DNA of 64,000 bases from G965218495 sp965262785 (GTDB lineage Bacteria > Bacteroidota > Rhodothermia > Rhodothermales > Bin80): NCBI GenBank assembly GCA_965262785.1, contig OZ253559.1, forward strand, positions 2,728,001 through 2,792,000, given 5' to 3'. Position numbers and translations under genes: made by a program. Position 1 is the stretch's first letter. Every line of letters starts with the position of its first letter. The notes under the pieces are model-generated. The model was not told where the DNA came from, did not search any database, and was given only the letters and a program-made list of their open reading frames with translations. This document shows, in pieces, positions 54,613 through 63,356 of the stretch.

Positions 54613-55513
54613 CTCTATGTATGGAATTTGTCGCCGTAGGCACGGTAGGGGACAGCATCACGCCGCAAGATTCGCTGAGCGGTGGGCCCTCACGAGCCTG
54701 CGTCGCAGAATAAATCGAAGACTGCTGAGCTTCACCTGAACCCACCGCCCTGCGATCTTGGGAGCAATAATAGGGTACACGCTCCAAACCATGCCTCGTT
54801 GCGCAAAGAGCGTGGATGCAATTCCCAACTAGTTGTGACTCAATCTCCTCGGGGTAGCGCGTCCGCAGGACTGCGGCCTTGGCCGCTTCCATGCAGTGCC
54901 CGCGTCCTTTTCGCGGAGCACAAGCGGTGGGTTCAGTTTTCGCGATCACTTCGCAGATAAGTCCGGACACCTGCGCGGACTTTTGGGGGCGCTCCCGCCG
55001 CACGCGCCGCAGGGCTTAAGCAATGTCGGGCTTGCGAGTGGGGTCCGTCGCGCCAGCTTCGCGGCTGGCGTAGCGCAGGGGGTCAGCTGCTGCTGCCCCA
55101 CGCGTCCGAATGCTGACTGGCGGGCCCGGAGAGGAAGGCCAAGAGCGTGATCGAATGGTTCCAGGGCGGCCGCTGCTGCGCGCCCATCCCGTGTAGGTCT
55201 TAAGGCGCAGGGCGTAGGCTTCGATTGGTGGCACGGCTTAAGGCGCCGCGCAGCGCGGCGCCAATGCGCGTGGCTTTCGCGGGGACCACCAGGGCGTCCG
55301 TGTCGGGGGATGTGCAGAGAAATGTTTACCCCTATGTTGTGCCGACTAAATAGCTTCCCATAAATGATATTATCGGAAAGAGTTTAAACCTCGAAAAACG
55401 GGTTTGAACGGCTGGTAGGGCACCCCCTGCACGTCTTCCGAGAGGCGCACCGTTTGCCTCTGCGGGGGCGCATTGCCAGGTACCCGAATCCGAATAACCC
55501 CGATACGGATCCT
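54613..55513. other. Long gap upstream of ppc with hairpins
   Basis: About 900 bp without a nameable gene. It holds a hairpin CGCCAGC/GCTGGCG (55051-55057 with 55064-55070) and a perfect 10-bp inverted repeat (separate entry). The ppc promoter should be near its left side. The lower GC content around 55310-55390 differs from the GC-rich stretch before it, suggesting a junction. Confidence 0.4.
55242..55262. repeat. Perfect 10-bp inverted repeat with one-base spacer
   Basis: GGCGCCGCGC (55242-55251), a single A, then GCGCGGCGCC (55253-55262). Such a structure can extrude as a cruciform or act as a REP-like or terminator element; no T-run follows. Confidence 0.5.
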
Positions 55514-55948
55514 TTACCGGACATGCACGAAGCGCCCCGCGTGCACGGCGCGGCCGCCCGGCGATGACGCATGCACCCGGTACAGGTACAGCCCCGAAGG
55601 CGCCGTCAGTACATGGCGGCCCATCACATCCATCACCTCAATCGTCACACGGGCGGGCCACGGGAGATCCATCATCAGCCGCGCGGTATGTCGGAACGGA
55701 TTGGGATAGTTGCCGTGCAAGGCGAACGCTTCCGGCAAAAAATCATGTTCGGCACTGGCCGGAGGAAACACCTCTATGCCAAAGGACAGGCTGTCCGTGG
55801 ATCCGTTCGCATCGGCGGCCTTGTACGCGTAGGGCATGGCCAGTGTGACCACCGTGGGCGTCCCACTGAGTGTGCGGGTGGCCTGGTCAATGGTTAATCC
55901 TGCCGGCAGTGCGGGCGTCAGCGCATAGTCAACCGGGGGCGCGCCTCC
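55514..55948 (-). pseudogene. Fragment of a T9SS-secreted protein: Ig-like domain plus C-terminal sorting domain
   Basis: Reading down from ~55948 the minus strand encodes a putative Ig (He_PIG) module (Leu-Pro-Ala-Gly-Leu-Thr-Ile, Thr-Leu-Ser-Gly-Thr-Pro-Thr) and then a type A sorting domain of type IX secretion (Asn-Tyr-Pro-Asn-Pro-Phe, Val-Met-Asp-Val-Met-Gly-Arg, Ser-Gly-Leu-Tyr-Leu-Tyr-Arg-Val, final Gly-Arg-Phe-Val-His-Val-Arg). About 15-20 residues normally between the Gly-Arg and Ser-Gly-Leu-Tyr blocks are absent. The upstream part of the gene is missing: past 55948 the frame runs into the antisense of another T9SS tail. Confidence 0.65.
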
Positions 55949-56144
55949 GGCAGAGGCCCGTGTAAGAATTTCAGTCGTCGACGTCACGGGTCGCATAGTG
56001 GCGACGCTGGCCGACAGTGTATATGCTCCGGGCATACACAAGCTTGACTGGGAAGCGAGCGCCTTCGCGAGCGGCATCTACTTTTATCGCATGGAGTCAG
56101 ACGCGCGACTGATCCAGACCCGGAAGATGACTCTCGTAAAGTAG
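55938..56144 (+). pseudogene. Second T9SS C-terminal sorting-domain fragment, opposite strand
   Basis: The plus strand encodes, in one frame ending at TAG 56142-56144, Arg-Ile-Ser-Val-Val-Asp-Val-Thr-Gly-Arg, His-Lys-Leu-Asp-Trp-Glu-Ala, Ala-Ser-Gly-Ile-Tyr-Phe-Tyr-Arg-Met and a final Lys-Met-Thr-Leu-Val-Lys: the last ~65 residues of a FlgD-like/T9SS type A sorting domain. It has no start codon or upstream domains. It begins where the minus-strand fragment begins, at the palindrome GGCGCGCC (55938-55945), so two gene tails are joined head to head. Confidence 0.6.
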
Positions 56145-56638
56145 CGCGCATAGCAGCCCTTCCTGTCCTACCACGACGCACTGATGTGTGAGCCTTCGCG
56201 TGGGGTGGAGAAACGCAGGATTTCACGTAGGCAGCCGACAACCCGGTGCTCAGGAGTTACGTTTGATAGTTGTAGTTATCAGACACAAGCACGCTCGTAC
56301 GGGCTTCAGCGGCGGTTCGGGTGCGTAGGCTACGGTGGCACGCCTCCTGGAACGAGAGCTTTCCAGTTCGGTGTACGGGGCTCATGTCGCCTTCGCCCAC
56401 GGGGCAAAGGACCTCGTTTATCTTGGGGGGGAGCTGTCGTTGACAGCTGATACAGAAGCCACGTAGCTTCGCTCTAAGGAACATGGGCGCCTCTAGTTTC
56501 CTCGCGTTTTCCTTAACTTTTTTGGCTACCCGGGAGATGCCAGAATCGGGGCATCCGTTCCTAGTTTTGCCACCTGCCCAGAAATCCTTCCTGCTTCACG
56601 GGTTTTGCAAGAGGCCCTCTACCAAACGATTACCGACG
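56145..56638. other. Gap between T9SS debris and amine oxidase
   Basis: About 490 bp without a recognisable gene. The amine-oxidase frame is open from 56483, but the first ~52 codons do not look like protein-family sequence and precede the signal peptide, so I count them as leader. Confidence 0.35.
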
Positions 56639-58738
56639 ATGAGTCCTCTACATTCCGCGCTCAACAGCGCACCTTGCACCAGCGTGTGGCAGCGCAAGGG
56701 AGTCCGCAACCGATTCGCAGCCACCCTTGGCCACTCCGCGGCGATAGCGCTGCTGTTCGCTGTCGCGGTGATGGCCACAAATGCCAGGCCGTCCGGAGGC
56801 CAAGCATTGGCGACCCCCCACCCGCTTGACGGGTTGACGAGCGCAGAGATCCGCCGTGTCACCGAGATTCTGCGTCATGCTGGCGAGGCGGATGACCAGA
56901 CACGATACCCGCTGATCGAATTGCTCGAGCCGCCGAAGGCCACTGTGCTCGCGTGGACGGACGAAGGCCCCGGGCCCCGTCGCGCCTTGGTGCATCTTCG
57001 CGGCCGGAGCGGTTTCCGCACTGCCGTAGTCGACTTCGATAGCGGTGCAGTCGTGGCCGCCGGCCCTGCCGGGGGGCAGCCGATGGTGCTATTCGAGGAG
57101 TTCACCAGTGCCATGAACGCCGCTCTCGAGCATCCGGGGATGGTCGCCGGATTGGCAAGACGGGGCTTGACGCCAGACGACGTGTTCTGCCTGCCGCTAA
57201 CCGCTGGCAACTACCCGACGCCGGAGTACGACGGCACTCGCCTGATGAAAGTACCCTGCTACCTCAACCCGTCCAGCTCGAACTACTACGCCAAGCCGAT
57301 AGAGGGCCTTCTGGCTGTCGTAGACCTGTCGAAGAACCGCGCTATAGACGTGATCGATGAAGCTGTTGTGCCAGTGCCGGAAGATGACTGGGGTTATGCG
57401 CAGGACGAGGTGGCCGCCCGGGTCCCGTTGCGGCCGCGGTCGAGCCCGGTCACTTTGGCGCAACCGGGCGGCGCTGGCTACGCAATAGAGGGCTCCCGTG
57501 TCGAGTGGGACATCTGGCGCTTCCGCCTGCGCGTTGGCAAGCGCGAGGGTGTGGTGCTCTCTACCGTAGACGTGCGCGACGGCGAGCGATGGCGCTCGGT
57601 GCTCTACCAAGCCCACCTCTCCGAGGTGTTCGTGCCCTACATGGATCCCGCGCAGAGCTGGTACTTCCGCACCTTCATGGACAGCGGCGAATACGGCTTC
57701 GGCCTGTTCCTCAGCCCGCTCGAAGCTGGCCTCGATTGCCCCGACCATGCCACCTTCCTGCCCGCGGTCGTCAGCGATGATCGGGGCCGGCCACTTACGA
57801 TCTCGAATGCCATCTGCATCTTCGAGCGCTACATTGGCGACCCCGCGTGGCGACATTTCGAGGTGTTCGCCCAAAGCGATGACAGGTTCGTTCCGGCCGA
57901 GGGTCGGCCGGATACCGAGCTGGTTGTGCGCACTGCTTCGGTGATCGGCAACTACGACTATCTGATCGACTATCGGTTTCGGCAGAACGGTGACATTCAT
58001 ATCGCGATAGGCGCCACTGGTCTGGACGCGGTCAAGGGTGTTGCTTCCACTACCATGCAGGACTCTTCCGCCACCGATACCGCGCACGGAACGTTGGTCG
58101 CACCGAATCTTGTGGCCCCGTTTCACGACCACTATTTCAACTTCCGTCTTGACTTTGACATCGACGGTCCCCTCAACCACCCCGCTGTCCTAGAGATCGT
58201 ACCGGACGAGCCGCCGCCGGATAACCCGCGCCGCTCCTTCTGGACCGTCCGCCGCTCGCACCCGGCCTCTGAGCTCAAGGCTCGCTACAGACTAAGCGCT
58301 GTGGCGCCAAGGTACTTCCTGGTGGCGAACGAGGCCGAACATACGCCGCTGGGCCACCACCCTGCATACATGATCCACCACGGCAACGTGGCCTACGGGC
58401 CATTCGACTACGCGGTTGACCCACCGATGAAGCGCAACGCCTACATCGAGTACACAATATGGAACACCGTTTACGACCCGGCCCGGCGCTACGCCGGCGG
58501 CGACTTCGCGATTCAGAGCGACGGCTCGGACACGCTGGCCGAGTGGGTCAAGGCCGACCGACCGCTGCAGGGCACAGATGTAGTGACTTGGTTCACCACC
58601 GGCTTCCACCACATTGCCCGGACCGAGGACTGGCCGGTCATGTCGACAGACTGGAAGACAATCCACATAAGGCCGCACAATTTCTTTAGCCACAACCCTG
58701 CGTTAACGATCCGACCTCGAACTCCGCAGATACGCTGA
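56639..58738 (+). CDS. Copper amine oxidase (topaquinone-dependent), exported
   Basis: The 699-residue enzyme oxidises primary amines to aldehydes, releasing ammonia and hydrogen peroxide. The topaquinone precursor Tyr439 sits in Val-Ile-Gly-Asn-Tyr-Asp-Tyr, the catalytic base Asp348 in Phe-Met-Asp-Ser-Gly-Glu-Tyr-Gly-Phe-Gly, copper ligands in His-Asp-His-Tyr-Phe-Asn near 496 and a C-terminal His in Gly-Phe-His-His-Ile-Ala-Arg near 656. A hydrophobic segment at residues ~30-45 after a basic stretch looks like a signal peptide. ATG 56639 starts this signal; an upstream in-frame ATG (56483) exists. It stands alone beside T9SS debris and an insertion sequence, so recent acquisition is possible. 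Confidence 0.88.
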   Translation: MSPLHSALNSAPCTSVWQRKGVRNRFAATLGHSAAIALLFAVAVMATNARPSGGQALATPHPLDGLTSAEIRRVTEILRHAGEADDQTRYPLIELLEPPKATVLAWTDEGPGPRRALVHLRGRSGFRTAVVDFDSGAVVAAGPAGGQPMVLFEEFTSAMNAALEHPGMVAGLARRGLTPDDVFCLPLTAGNYPTPEYDGTRLMKVPCYLNPSSSNYYAKPIEGLLAVVDLSKNRAIDVIDEAVVPVPEDDWGYAQDEVAARVPLRPRSSPVTLAQPGGAGYAIEGSRVEWDIWRFRLRVGKREGVVLSTVDVRDGERWRSVLYQAHLSEVFVPYMDPAQSWYFRTFMDSGEYGFGLFLSPLEAGLDCPDHATFLPAVVSDDRGRPLTISNAICIFERYIGDPAWRHFEVFAQSDDRFVPAEGRPDTELVVRTASVIGNYDYLIDYRFRQNGDIHIAIGATGLDAVKGVASTTMQDSSATDTAHGTLVAPNLVAPFHDHYFNFRLDFDIDGPLNHPAVLEIVPDEPPPDNPRRSFWTVRRSHPASELKARYRLSAVAPRYFLVANEAEHTPLGHHPAYMIHHGNVAYGPFDYAVDPPMKRNAYIEYTIWNTVYDPARRYAGGDFAIQSDGSDTLAEWVKADRPLQGTDVVTWFTTGFHHIARTEDWPVMSTDWKTIHIRPHNFFSHNPALTIRPRTPQIR

Positions 58739-58823
58739 CGAAATCACCAGTGCGAGGAACCAGCACAGCACATGCCCGCATTTCTCAGTGCGCCGTGGAT
58801 AGGTGCTTCATCCTTGTGGCTCT

Positions 58824-60623
58824 AACCCGGAAAACTCACCAGAGTGCCAAGAATTGGGACCCAATGCCCCACGTAAGTGTTTGATATGCAATCGGTTATA
58901 ACCATCTTTTGCACTGCGCGTGAACAACACAGACTGTCATACTGAAGCGCTTCGGTTCGAGGACTTGGGACGGCGTAAAGTGGTCGGAAAGTTCGACGGC
59001 GACCCTATGTCCTCGGACGCAGGTGCGCTGCTGTTACGGGAGGCCGACCAGATGTTCGACGTCATTGGCCGCTTGGCCGCCTGCTTCACCGACCACCGTG
59101 ATCCCAGCAGGGTCGAGCACACCGTGGAGGCGATGCTCAGGCAACGGGTTTTCGCGATATGCTTGGGCTACGAAGACGTGAACGACCATGACCGCCTGCG
59201 GGACGATCCCGTGTTGGCCATGGGCGTGGGCTGCGAGGATGTAACAGGTGCGCACCGGGCACGGGAGCGCGACCAGGGACATCCGCTGGCGAGTTCCAGC
59301 ACACTGAACCGACTGGAGCTCGGCTCAAAAGAAGGGGCCGCATCGCACAGGTACAAGCGCATCGTAGCGGACCCTGAAAAGATCGACACCATGCTCGCGG
59401 ACTTGTTCATGGATATCACCGGGGAGCCAGAGAACATCGTGTTGGATCTCGATGCTACCGATGACGCGATACACGGCCAGCAGGAGGGGCGCTTCTTTCA
59501 TGGTTACTATGGCCACTATTGCTACTTACCGCTGTACATCGTTAGCGGTAAGCATGTGCTGGCCGCTCGTCTGCGCCCCTCCAACATTGATGCATCAGCG
59601 GGCACGATAGAGGAGTTGGCGCCCGTGGTAGCGCGTATCCGAGCGCGGTGGCCGCAGGTACCCATCTGGATTCGTGCAGATGCAGGATTCTGCCGCGATG
59701 ATATCATGGCATGGTGCGAAGCGCAGGGCCTGCACTACATCATTGGTATGCCGCGCAATGAGCGGCTGAAGCGCATCATTGAGGGGGCTATGCAGCAGAG
59801 TCAGGCCACCTGCGAGGCCAGCGGGCAGCCTTCGCGGCGCTTCCGCAGCTTCGAGTACCGAACGAAGGACAGCTGGAGCTGTGCGCGGCGCGTGATAGCC
59901 AAGGCGGAATGGCTGCCTGGACCGCGCGGCTACAACGCACGATTCGTGGTCACCAGTTTCAGCGAAGACGCGTACGACGCGCGCACGCTATACGAGGATT
60001 TGTATTGTGCGCGTGGAGACATGGAGAACCGGCTCAAGGAGCAGCAGCAGACCCTGTTCGCTGACCGAACCTCTACGTCCATGATGCAGAGCAACCAGCT
60101 GCGCCTGTACTTCTCTACGGTCGCCAACATCCTGATGACCATCATCAAGACCGTAGGCTTGCAGGGCACAGCGATGGCTAAGGCGCAGTGCGGTACCATC
60201 CGAGTGCGGCTGCTGAAGATCGCCGCACTGGTCATGGTAAGCGTACGCCGTCTCCGCCTGTTCTTGCCCAAAGCGTACCCGTGGTAGCAATTGTTCTCTC
60301 GCGTGCTAAGCAACCTGCGTGGCGCTGTGCACGCCACCACGGTCGGCGCGCGCGCTTCACCTCCATAGGCACTTCCTGATCCGACTTGTTCCACAGATTG
60401 ATAGACTCCACGTTGTGGTTGCTGGAAGCGTGTATCCAAGAAGCACCGGTGCGCGAACAAGAGGGCTGATTCCCGCTCGAAGCGTGCCCAAAACAGCGCT
60501 TAATGTCGCCAACTAAACGCTCCGGAAGGCGTGAATCAGCATGCCCATTCCCAGACCGGGACCCATTGCCTACAGACGCCTCGAAATTCGGCGATTCAAG
60601 AACTTGGTGAGCAATGAGGGTTA
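58824..60623 (+). mobile_element. IS1380-family insertion sequence, copy 2 (transposase with nonsense mutation)
   Basis: Same element as 8237-10040, closely similar throughout including the ~255 bp after the transposase. Inward ends: TAACCCGGAAAACTCACCAG on the left and TAACCCTCATTGCTCACCAA on the right. Total length 1800 bp against 1804 bp for copy 1. No clear target duplication. Confidence 0.85.
58920..60368 (+). pseudogene. IS1380-family transposase, interrupted by a premature stop
   Basis: It matches the transposase of copy 1 but a CAG glutamine codon has become TAG (60285-60287), cutting off the last 27 codons; the frame then continues undisturbed to the normal stop at 60366-60368. One codon is also missing in the Gly-Glu-(Glu)-Pro stretch near residue 165. 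All three DDE blocks precede the stop, so the 455-residue product might retain some function, but it is best treated as a damaged copy. Confidence 0.8.
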
Positions 60624-61021
60624 GGGAGAGAAGAGGGCGCTTTACCAGTCGAAAAGAAAACGCTCCGCCGCGCAATGACTCGGTGGAATGGGCCACACCC
60701 AAGCACATCTGCCATTTTGGCAGACCGGTCAAAACGGACGAATTCAATCGAGACGCGTGGACGATTTGCGTCGGAATATGCAGCTAGCCGCGCTACGGAG
60801 GGAGCCCGACTTGCGCCGCACCTTGTCGCTGGTGGATTCGACGGAAATTTGCGAGGTGTACGGATTGGCTGCAATCCGGGCCTGCAAAACCATAGGCAAT
60901 TGTTGTCAAGGCAAACCAAGTCCGATGGACCCGGTGCAGGCACGAACTGTATAACTGTTGATCAGCATGCTCAGATCAAATCCGAGCTCCTCGACAAAGA
61001 GGGCCCAATTCAGCACGGTTC
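60624..61021. other. Gap between IS1380 copy 2 and the Septu-like genes
   Basis: About 400 bp with only short overlapping frames and no recognisable features. It should contain the promoter of the following operon; no clear boxes or ribosome-binding site are seen. Confidence 0.35.
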
Positions 61022-62245
61022 ATGAAGATTAGAGAGCTACGTTTAACGAATATCCGCTGCTTTAAAGAGCTGTCACTCAAACTCAACGGGGAATCTGCGT
61101 TACTGGTTGGCGACAACGGCGACGGTAAGTCAACTGTCCTTCGTAGTCTGGCTATGGGCCTCTGCGACGACTCCAGTGCATCAGCTCTATTTAGGGATCT
61201 ATACGGCGAATCAGTGCGAAAGGGGAGCGCGAAGGGAACGATCAAAGTCGAATTAGAAGATAGTTCTGCAAGATACAAAACGGAAACCACCATTGCGACT
61301 CTGAAAGCGTTCGAACGCGTAGATCAAACCCTCTATAGGTTGCAGGACGGCAAACAAAAGGAGAAGCTCGAACAAAACAGCTTCCCCTGGGACAAGGTTT
61401 TTGCCGCCGGATATGGGCCAGGCGTGCGCGTACGCGGTACAGCAGATTACGACTACTATCTTGCAGTTGATGCCCTCTACCCTCTTTTTGTGTACGACAA
61501 GCCATTGCAGAATCCCGAGTTGGTAATACGCAGGTTGGTGGCACCCGACGGCAAACTGCGTAATGAGAAGAAGGTCCTCGGTGCAGTAAGGACCCTTCTC
61601 CAATGCATCCTGCAACTCGAATCCAGCGACAGTATTCGATTGACAAGAACTGGTATAGAGGTCAATACAGGCCAGGGCTTTCATCCCTTATCCTCCTTGG
61701 GAGATGGCTATCAATCTATGGTCACTTGTGTGCTAGATCTACTTTCCTGGTGGTATCTCCGTGACCCACCCGATCTCACCGAAATAAGTGGCATTGTCCT
61801 CATTGACGAGCTAGAGCAGCATCTCCATCCCCGCTGGCAGCGCAACATCTTGCAGTTGCTAACGCAGAGCTTCCCCAAAGTCCAATTTATTGCCACCACG
61901 CATTCGCCACTAGTTGCCTCAGGCTGCGAGAACATTCCGGTACACCGCTTGAATGACGGTGAACACGAAACGGTGAAGCCGTTCGGCTGGCGCGCGGAGG
62001 AGGTCTATGAAATGATGGGCTTACCGACTTCCCGTGCGGAGTCCTTTGTAGAGCTATTAGAAGAGTACCAGCGGATGGACGACAAGCGTCTGAGGGGCGG
62101 CGAGTTTTCGCCCCCGGAGAAAAAGCGTTTCAAATTTCTCCGTGAGCAGTTGGAAATGACGCCTGGTACCGACCCAATTAAGCTGGCAACGGAGCTCGAA
62201 AACCTCGTCCGTCGCGCTCAAGAATCTTCAAACAAGAACCCATAG
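61022..62245 (+). CDS. ptuA: Septu-like ATPase (PtuA type)
   Basis: The 407-residue protein is an SMC/RecF-like AAA ATPase: Ile-Arg-Cys-Phe at the start, Walker A Gly-Asp-Asn-Gly-Asp-Gly-Lys-Ser-Thr near residue 31, an ABC-type signature region Leu-Gly-Asp-Gly-Tyr-Gln-Ser near 224, Walker B Leu-Ile-Asp-Glu-Leu-Glu-Gln-His-Leu-His-Pro near 260, and Ala-Thr-Thr-His-Ser-Pro near 292. Paired with an HNH nuclease starting at the very next base, it fits the Septu anti-phage system, in which PtuA forms the scaffold and PtuB is the nuclease. Other ATPase-HNH pairs exist, so the name is by architecture and context. Confidence 0.75.
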   Translation: MKIRELRLTNIRCFKELSLKLNGESALLVGDNGDGKSTVLRSLAMGLCDDSSASALFRDLYGESVRKGSAKGTIKVELEDSSARYKTETTIATLKAFERVDQTLYRLQDGKQKEKLEQNSFPWDKVFAAGYGPGVRVRGTADYDYYLAVDALYPLFVYDKPLQNPELVIRRLVAPDGKLRNEKKVLGAVRTLLQCILQLESSDSIRLTRTGIEVNTGQGFHPLSSLGDGYQSMVTCVLDLLSWWYLRDPPDLTEISGIVLIDELEQHLHPRWQRNILQLLTQSFPKVQFIATTHSPLVASGCENIPVHRLNDGEHETVKPFGWRAEEVYEMMGLPTSRAESFVELLEEYQRMDDKRLRGGEFSPPEKKRFKFLREQLEMTPGTDPIKLATELENLVRRAQESSNKNP

Positions 62246-62893
62246 ATGCGCAGCGTAACCCGTCCCGCTATGCCTGCCTCACTCCGCAGGAACGCCGTAC
62301 GCTGGAAAAGAGAACTGGAGAATGCTCTGAGTTCAGAATGCCCAAATAGTAGTAAGATTAGGAGGTGCTTTGACCGCTACAGGCAGCAAGATATCCGTAC
62401 GGCCCTAGAGGATATGTACAGTGGATTGTGCTGCTATTGCGAATCCCGCGTAGGCATAGTCGACTTTCCACATATAGAGCATAGGCAACCCAAGACGTGT
62501 TTCCCAAAACTCACTTTCGAATGGGACAATCTGCATCTGGCCTGCCAAGTGTGTAATCAAGCAAAGGGTAAGAATTGGGACGAATGCTACCCGATTCTAG
62601 ATAGCGTCGTGGATCCGATCTCGAAGCATCTGAGTTATCGTGTAGGAGGTGGATGGGCAAAGCGATGGCCGGAGAGCAAGCAAGGCAGGACCACCATCTG
62701 TCACGCCGGTCTGAACCGTCAGAAACTCTTGGATGCCCGCACGAGGGTATCGCTCAGGGCAATGAAGGTAATCGATGTTCTCAACCGCGATCCTAGCTCT
62801 CCTTCAGCAGAACTACTTCGAGAGGAACTGGAGTGTAAGACCGCGGGGGAGTATGGCAGCCTAATGAGTTGGCTCCTGGACAACGGTCTCTAG
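62246..62893 (+). CDS. ptuB: Septu-like HNH nuclease (PtuB type)
   Basis: The 215-residue protein has an HNH fold with a structural zinc: Cys-Cys-Tyr-Cys-Glu near residue 61, His-Ile-Glu-His-Arg-Gln-Pro-Lys near 75-82, then Trp-Asp-Asn-Leu-His-Leu-Ala-Cys-Gln-Val-Cys-Asn-Gln-Ala-Lys-Gly near 92-107. This is the order seen in PtuB/TIGR02646-type proteins. Its ATG directly follows the ATPase stop (TAGATG), so translation is likely coupled. Confidence 0.75.
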   Translation: MRSVTRPAMPASLRRNAVRWKRELENALSSECPNSSKIRRCFDRYRQQDIRTALEDMYSGLCCYCESRVGIVDFPHIEHRQPKTCFPKLTFEWDNLHLACQVCNQAKGKNWDECYPILDSVVDPISKHLSYRVGGGWAKRWPESKQGRTTICHAGLNRQKLLDARTRVSLRAMKVIDVLNRDPSSPSAELLREELECKTAGEYGSLMSWLLDNGL

Positions 62894-62909
62894 CCTCGAC
62901 TATTTTATT

Positions 62910-63323
62910 TTGTCCAGTAACGAAAACTGCCCTTTGGCAACGGAGACCGCAATCCTGCCCTACGGTCTTGAATTGATATTGGATCTCCATAAGTGCGATG
63001 ACAGCAAATTCACGCGTGGCAGTATTGAGGCACTCTTTTGCGAACTCTGTGAACTGATAGACATGGAGCGCTGTGACTTGCACTTTTGGGATGATGTTGG
63101 CGTACCTTCAGGGGATCAGCAAACTGATCCTAAAACGAAAGGTACGAGTGCCGTTCAATTCATTTTGACGAGCACCATCGTTATTCACACGCTTGATCTC
63201 ATTAGGGCGGTATACGTAAATATCTTTTCTTGCAAGTCATTTGACACGGATGAGGCGGCTCGATTCGTGGCGCGCTGGTTCGATTCGTCTGACTGGACCT
63301 CGACTGTCGTATTGAGACGCTAA
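62910..63323 (+). CDS. S-adenosylmethionine-decarboxylase-like (SpeD-fold) protein
   Basis: The 137-residue protein matches prokaryotic SpeD in order and spacing: an early Tyr-Gly-Leu-Glu-Leu-Ile-Leu-Asp-Leu-x-x-Cys strand, then Thr-Ser-Ala-Val-Gln-Phe-Ile-Leu, Ser88, His93 in Ile-His-Thr, and Cys108 in Phe-Ser-Cys. The Ser-His distance (5) and Ser-Cys distance (20) equal those of Thermotoga SpeD (Ser63, His68, Cys83). The Glu that precedes the cleavage serine is Thr here, and the following His is Thr. The start is TTG (62910) without a clear ribosome-binding site; TTG 62934 is an alternative. Whether it self-cleaves to a pyruvoyl enzyme, or acts on AdoMet, is open. It lies 16 bp after ptuB. 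Confidence 0.65.
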   Translation: MSSNENCPLATETAILPYGLELILDLHKCDDSKFTRGSIEALFCELCELIDMERCDLHFWDDVGVPSGDQQTDPKTKGTSAVQFILTSTIVIHTLDLIRAVYVNIFSCKSFDTDEAARFVARWFDSSDWTSTVVLRR

Positions 63324-63356
63324 CCGGGATGTAGGACCGTATTGCTAACACCGAAA

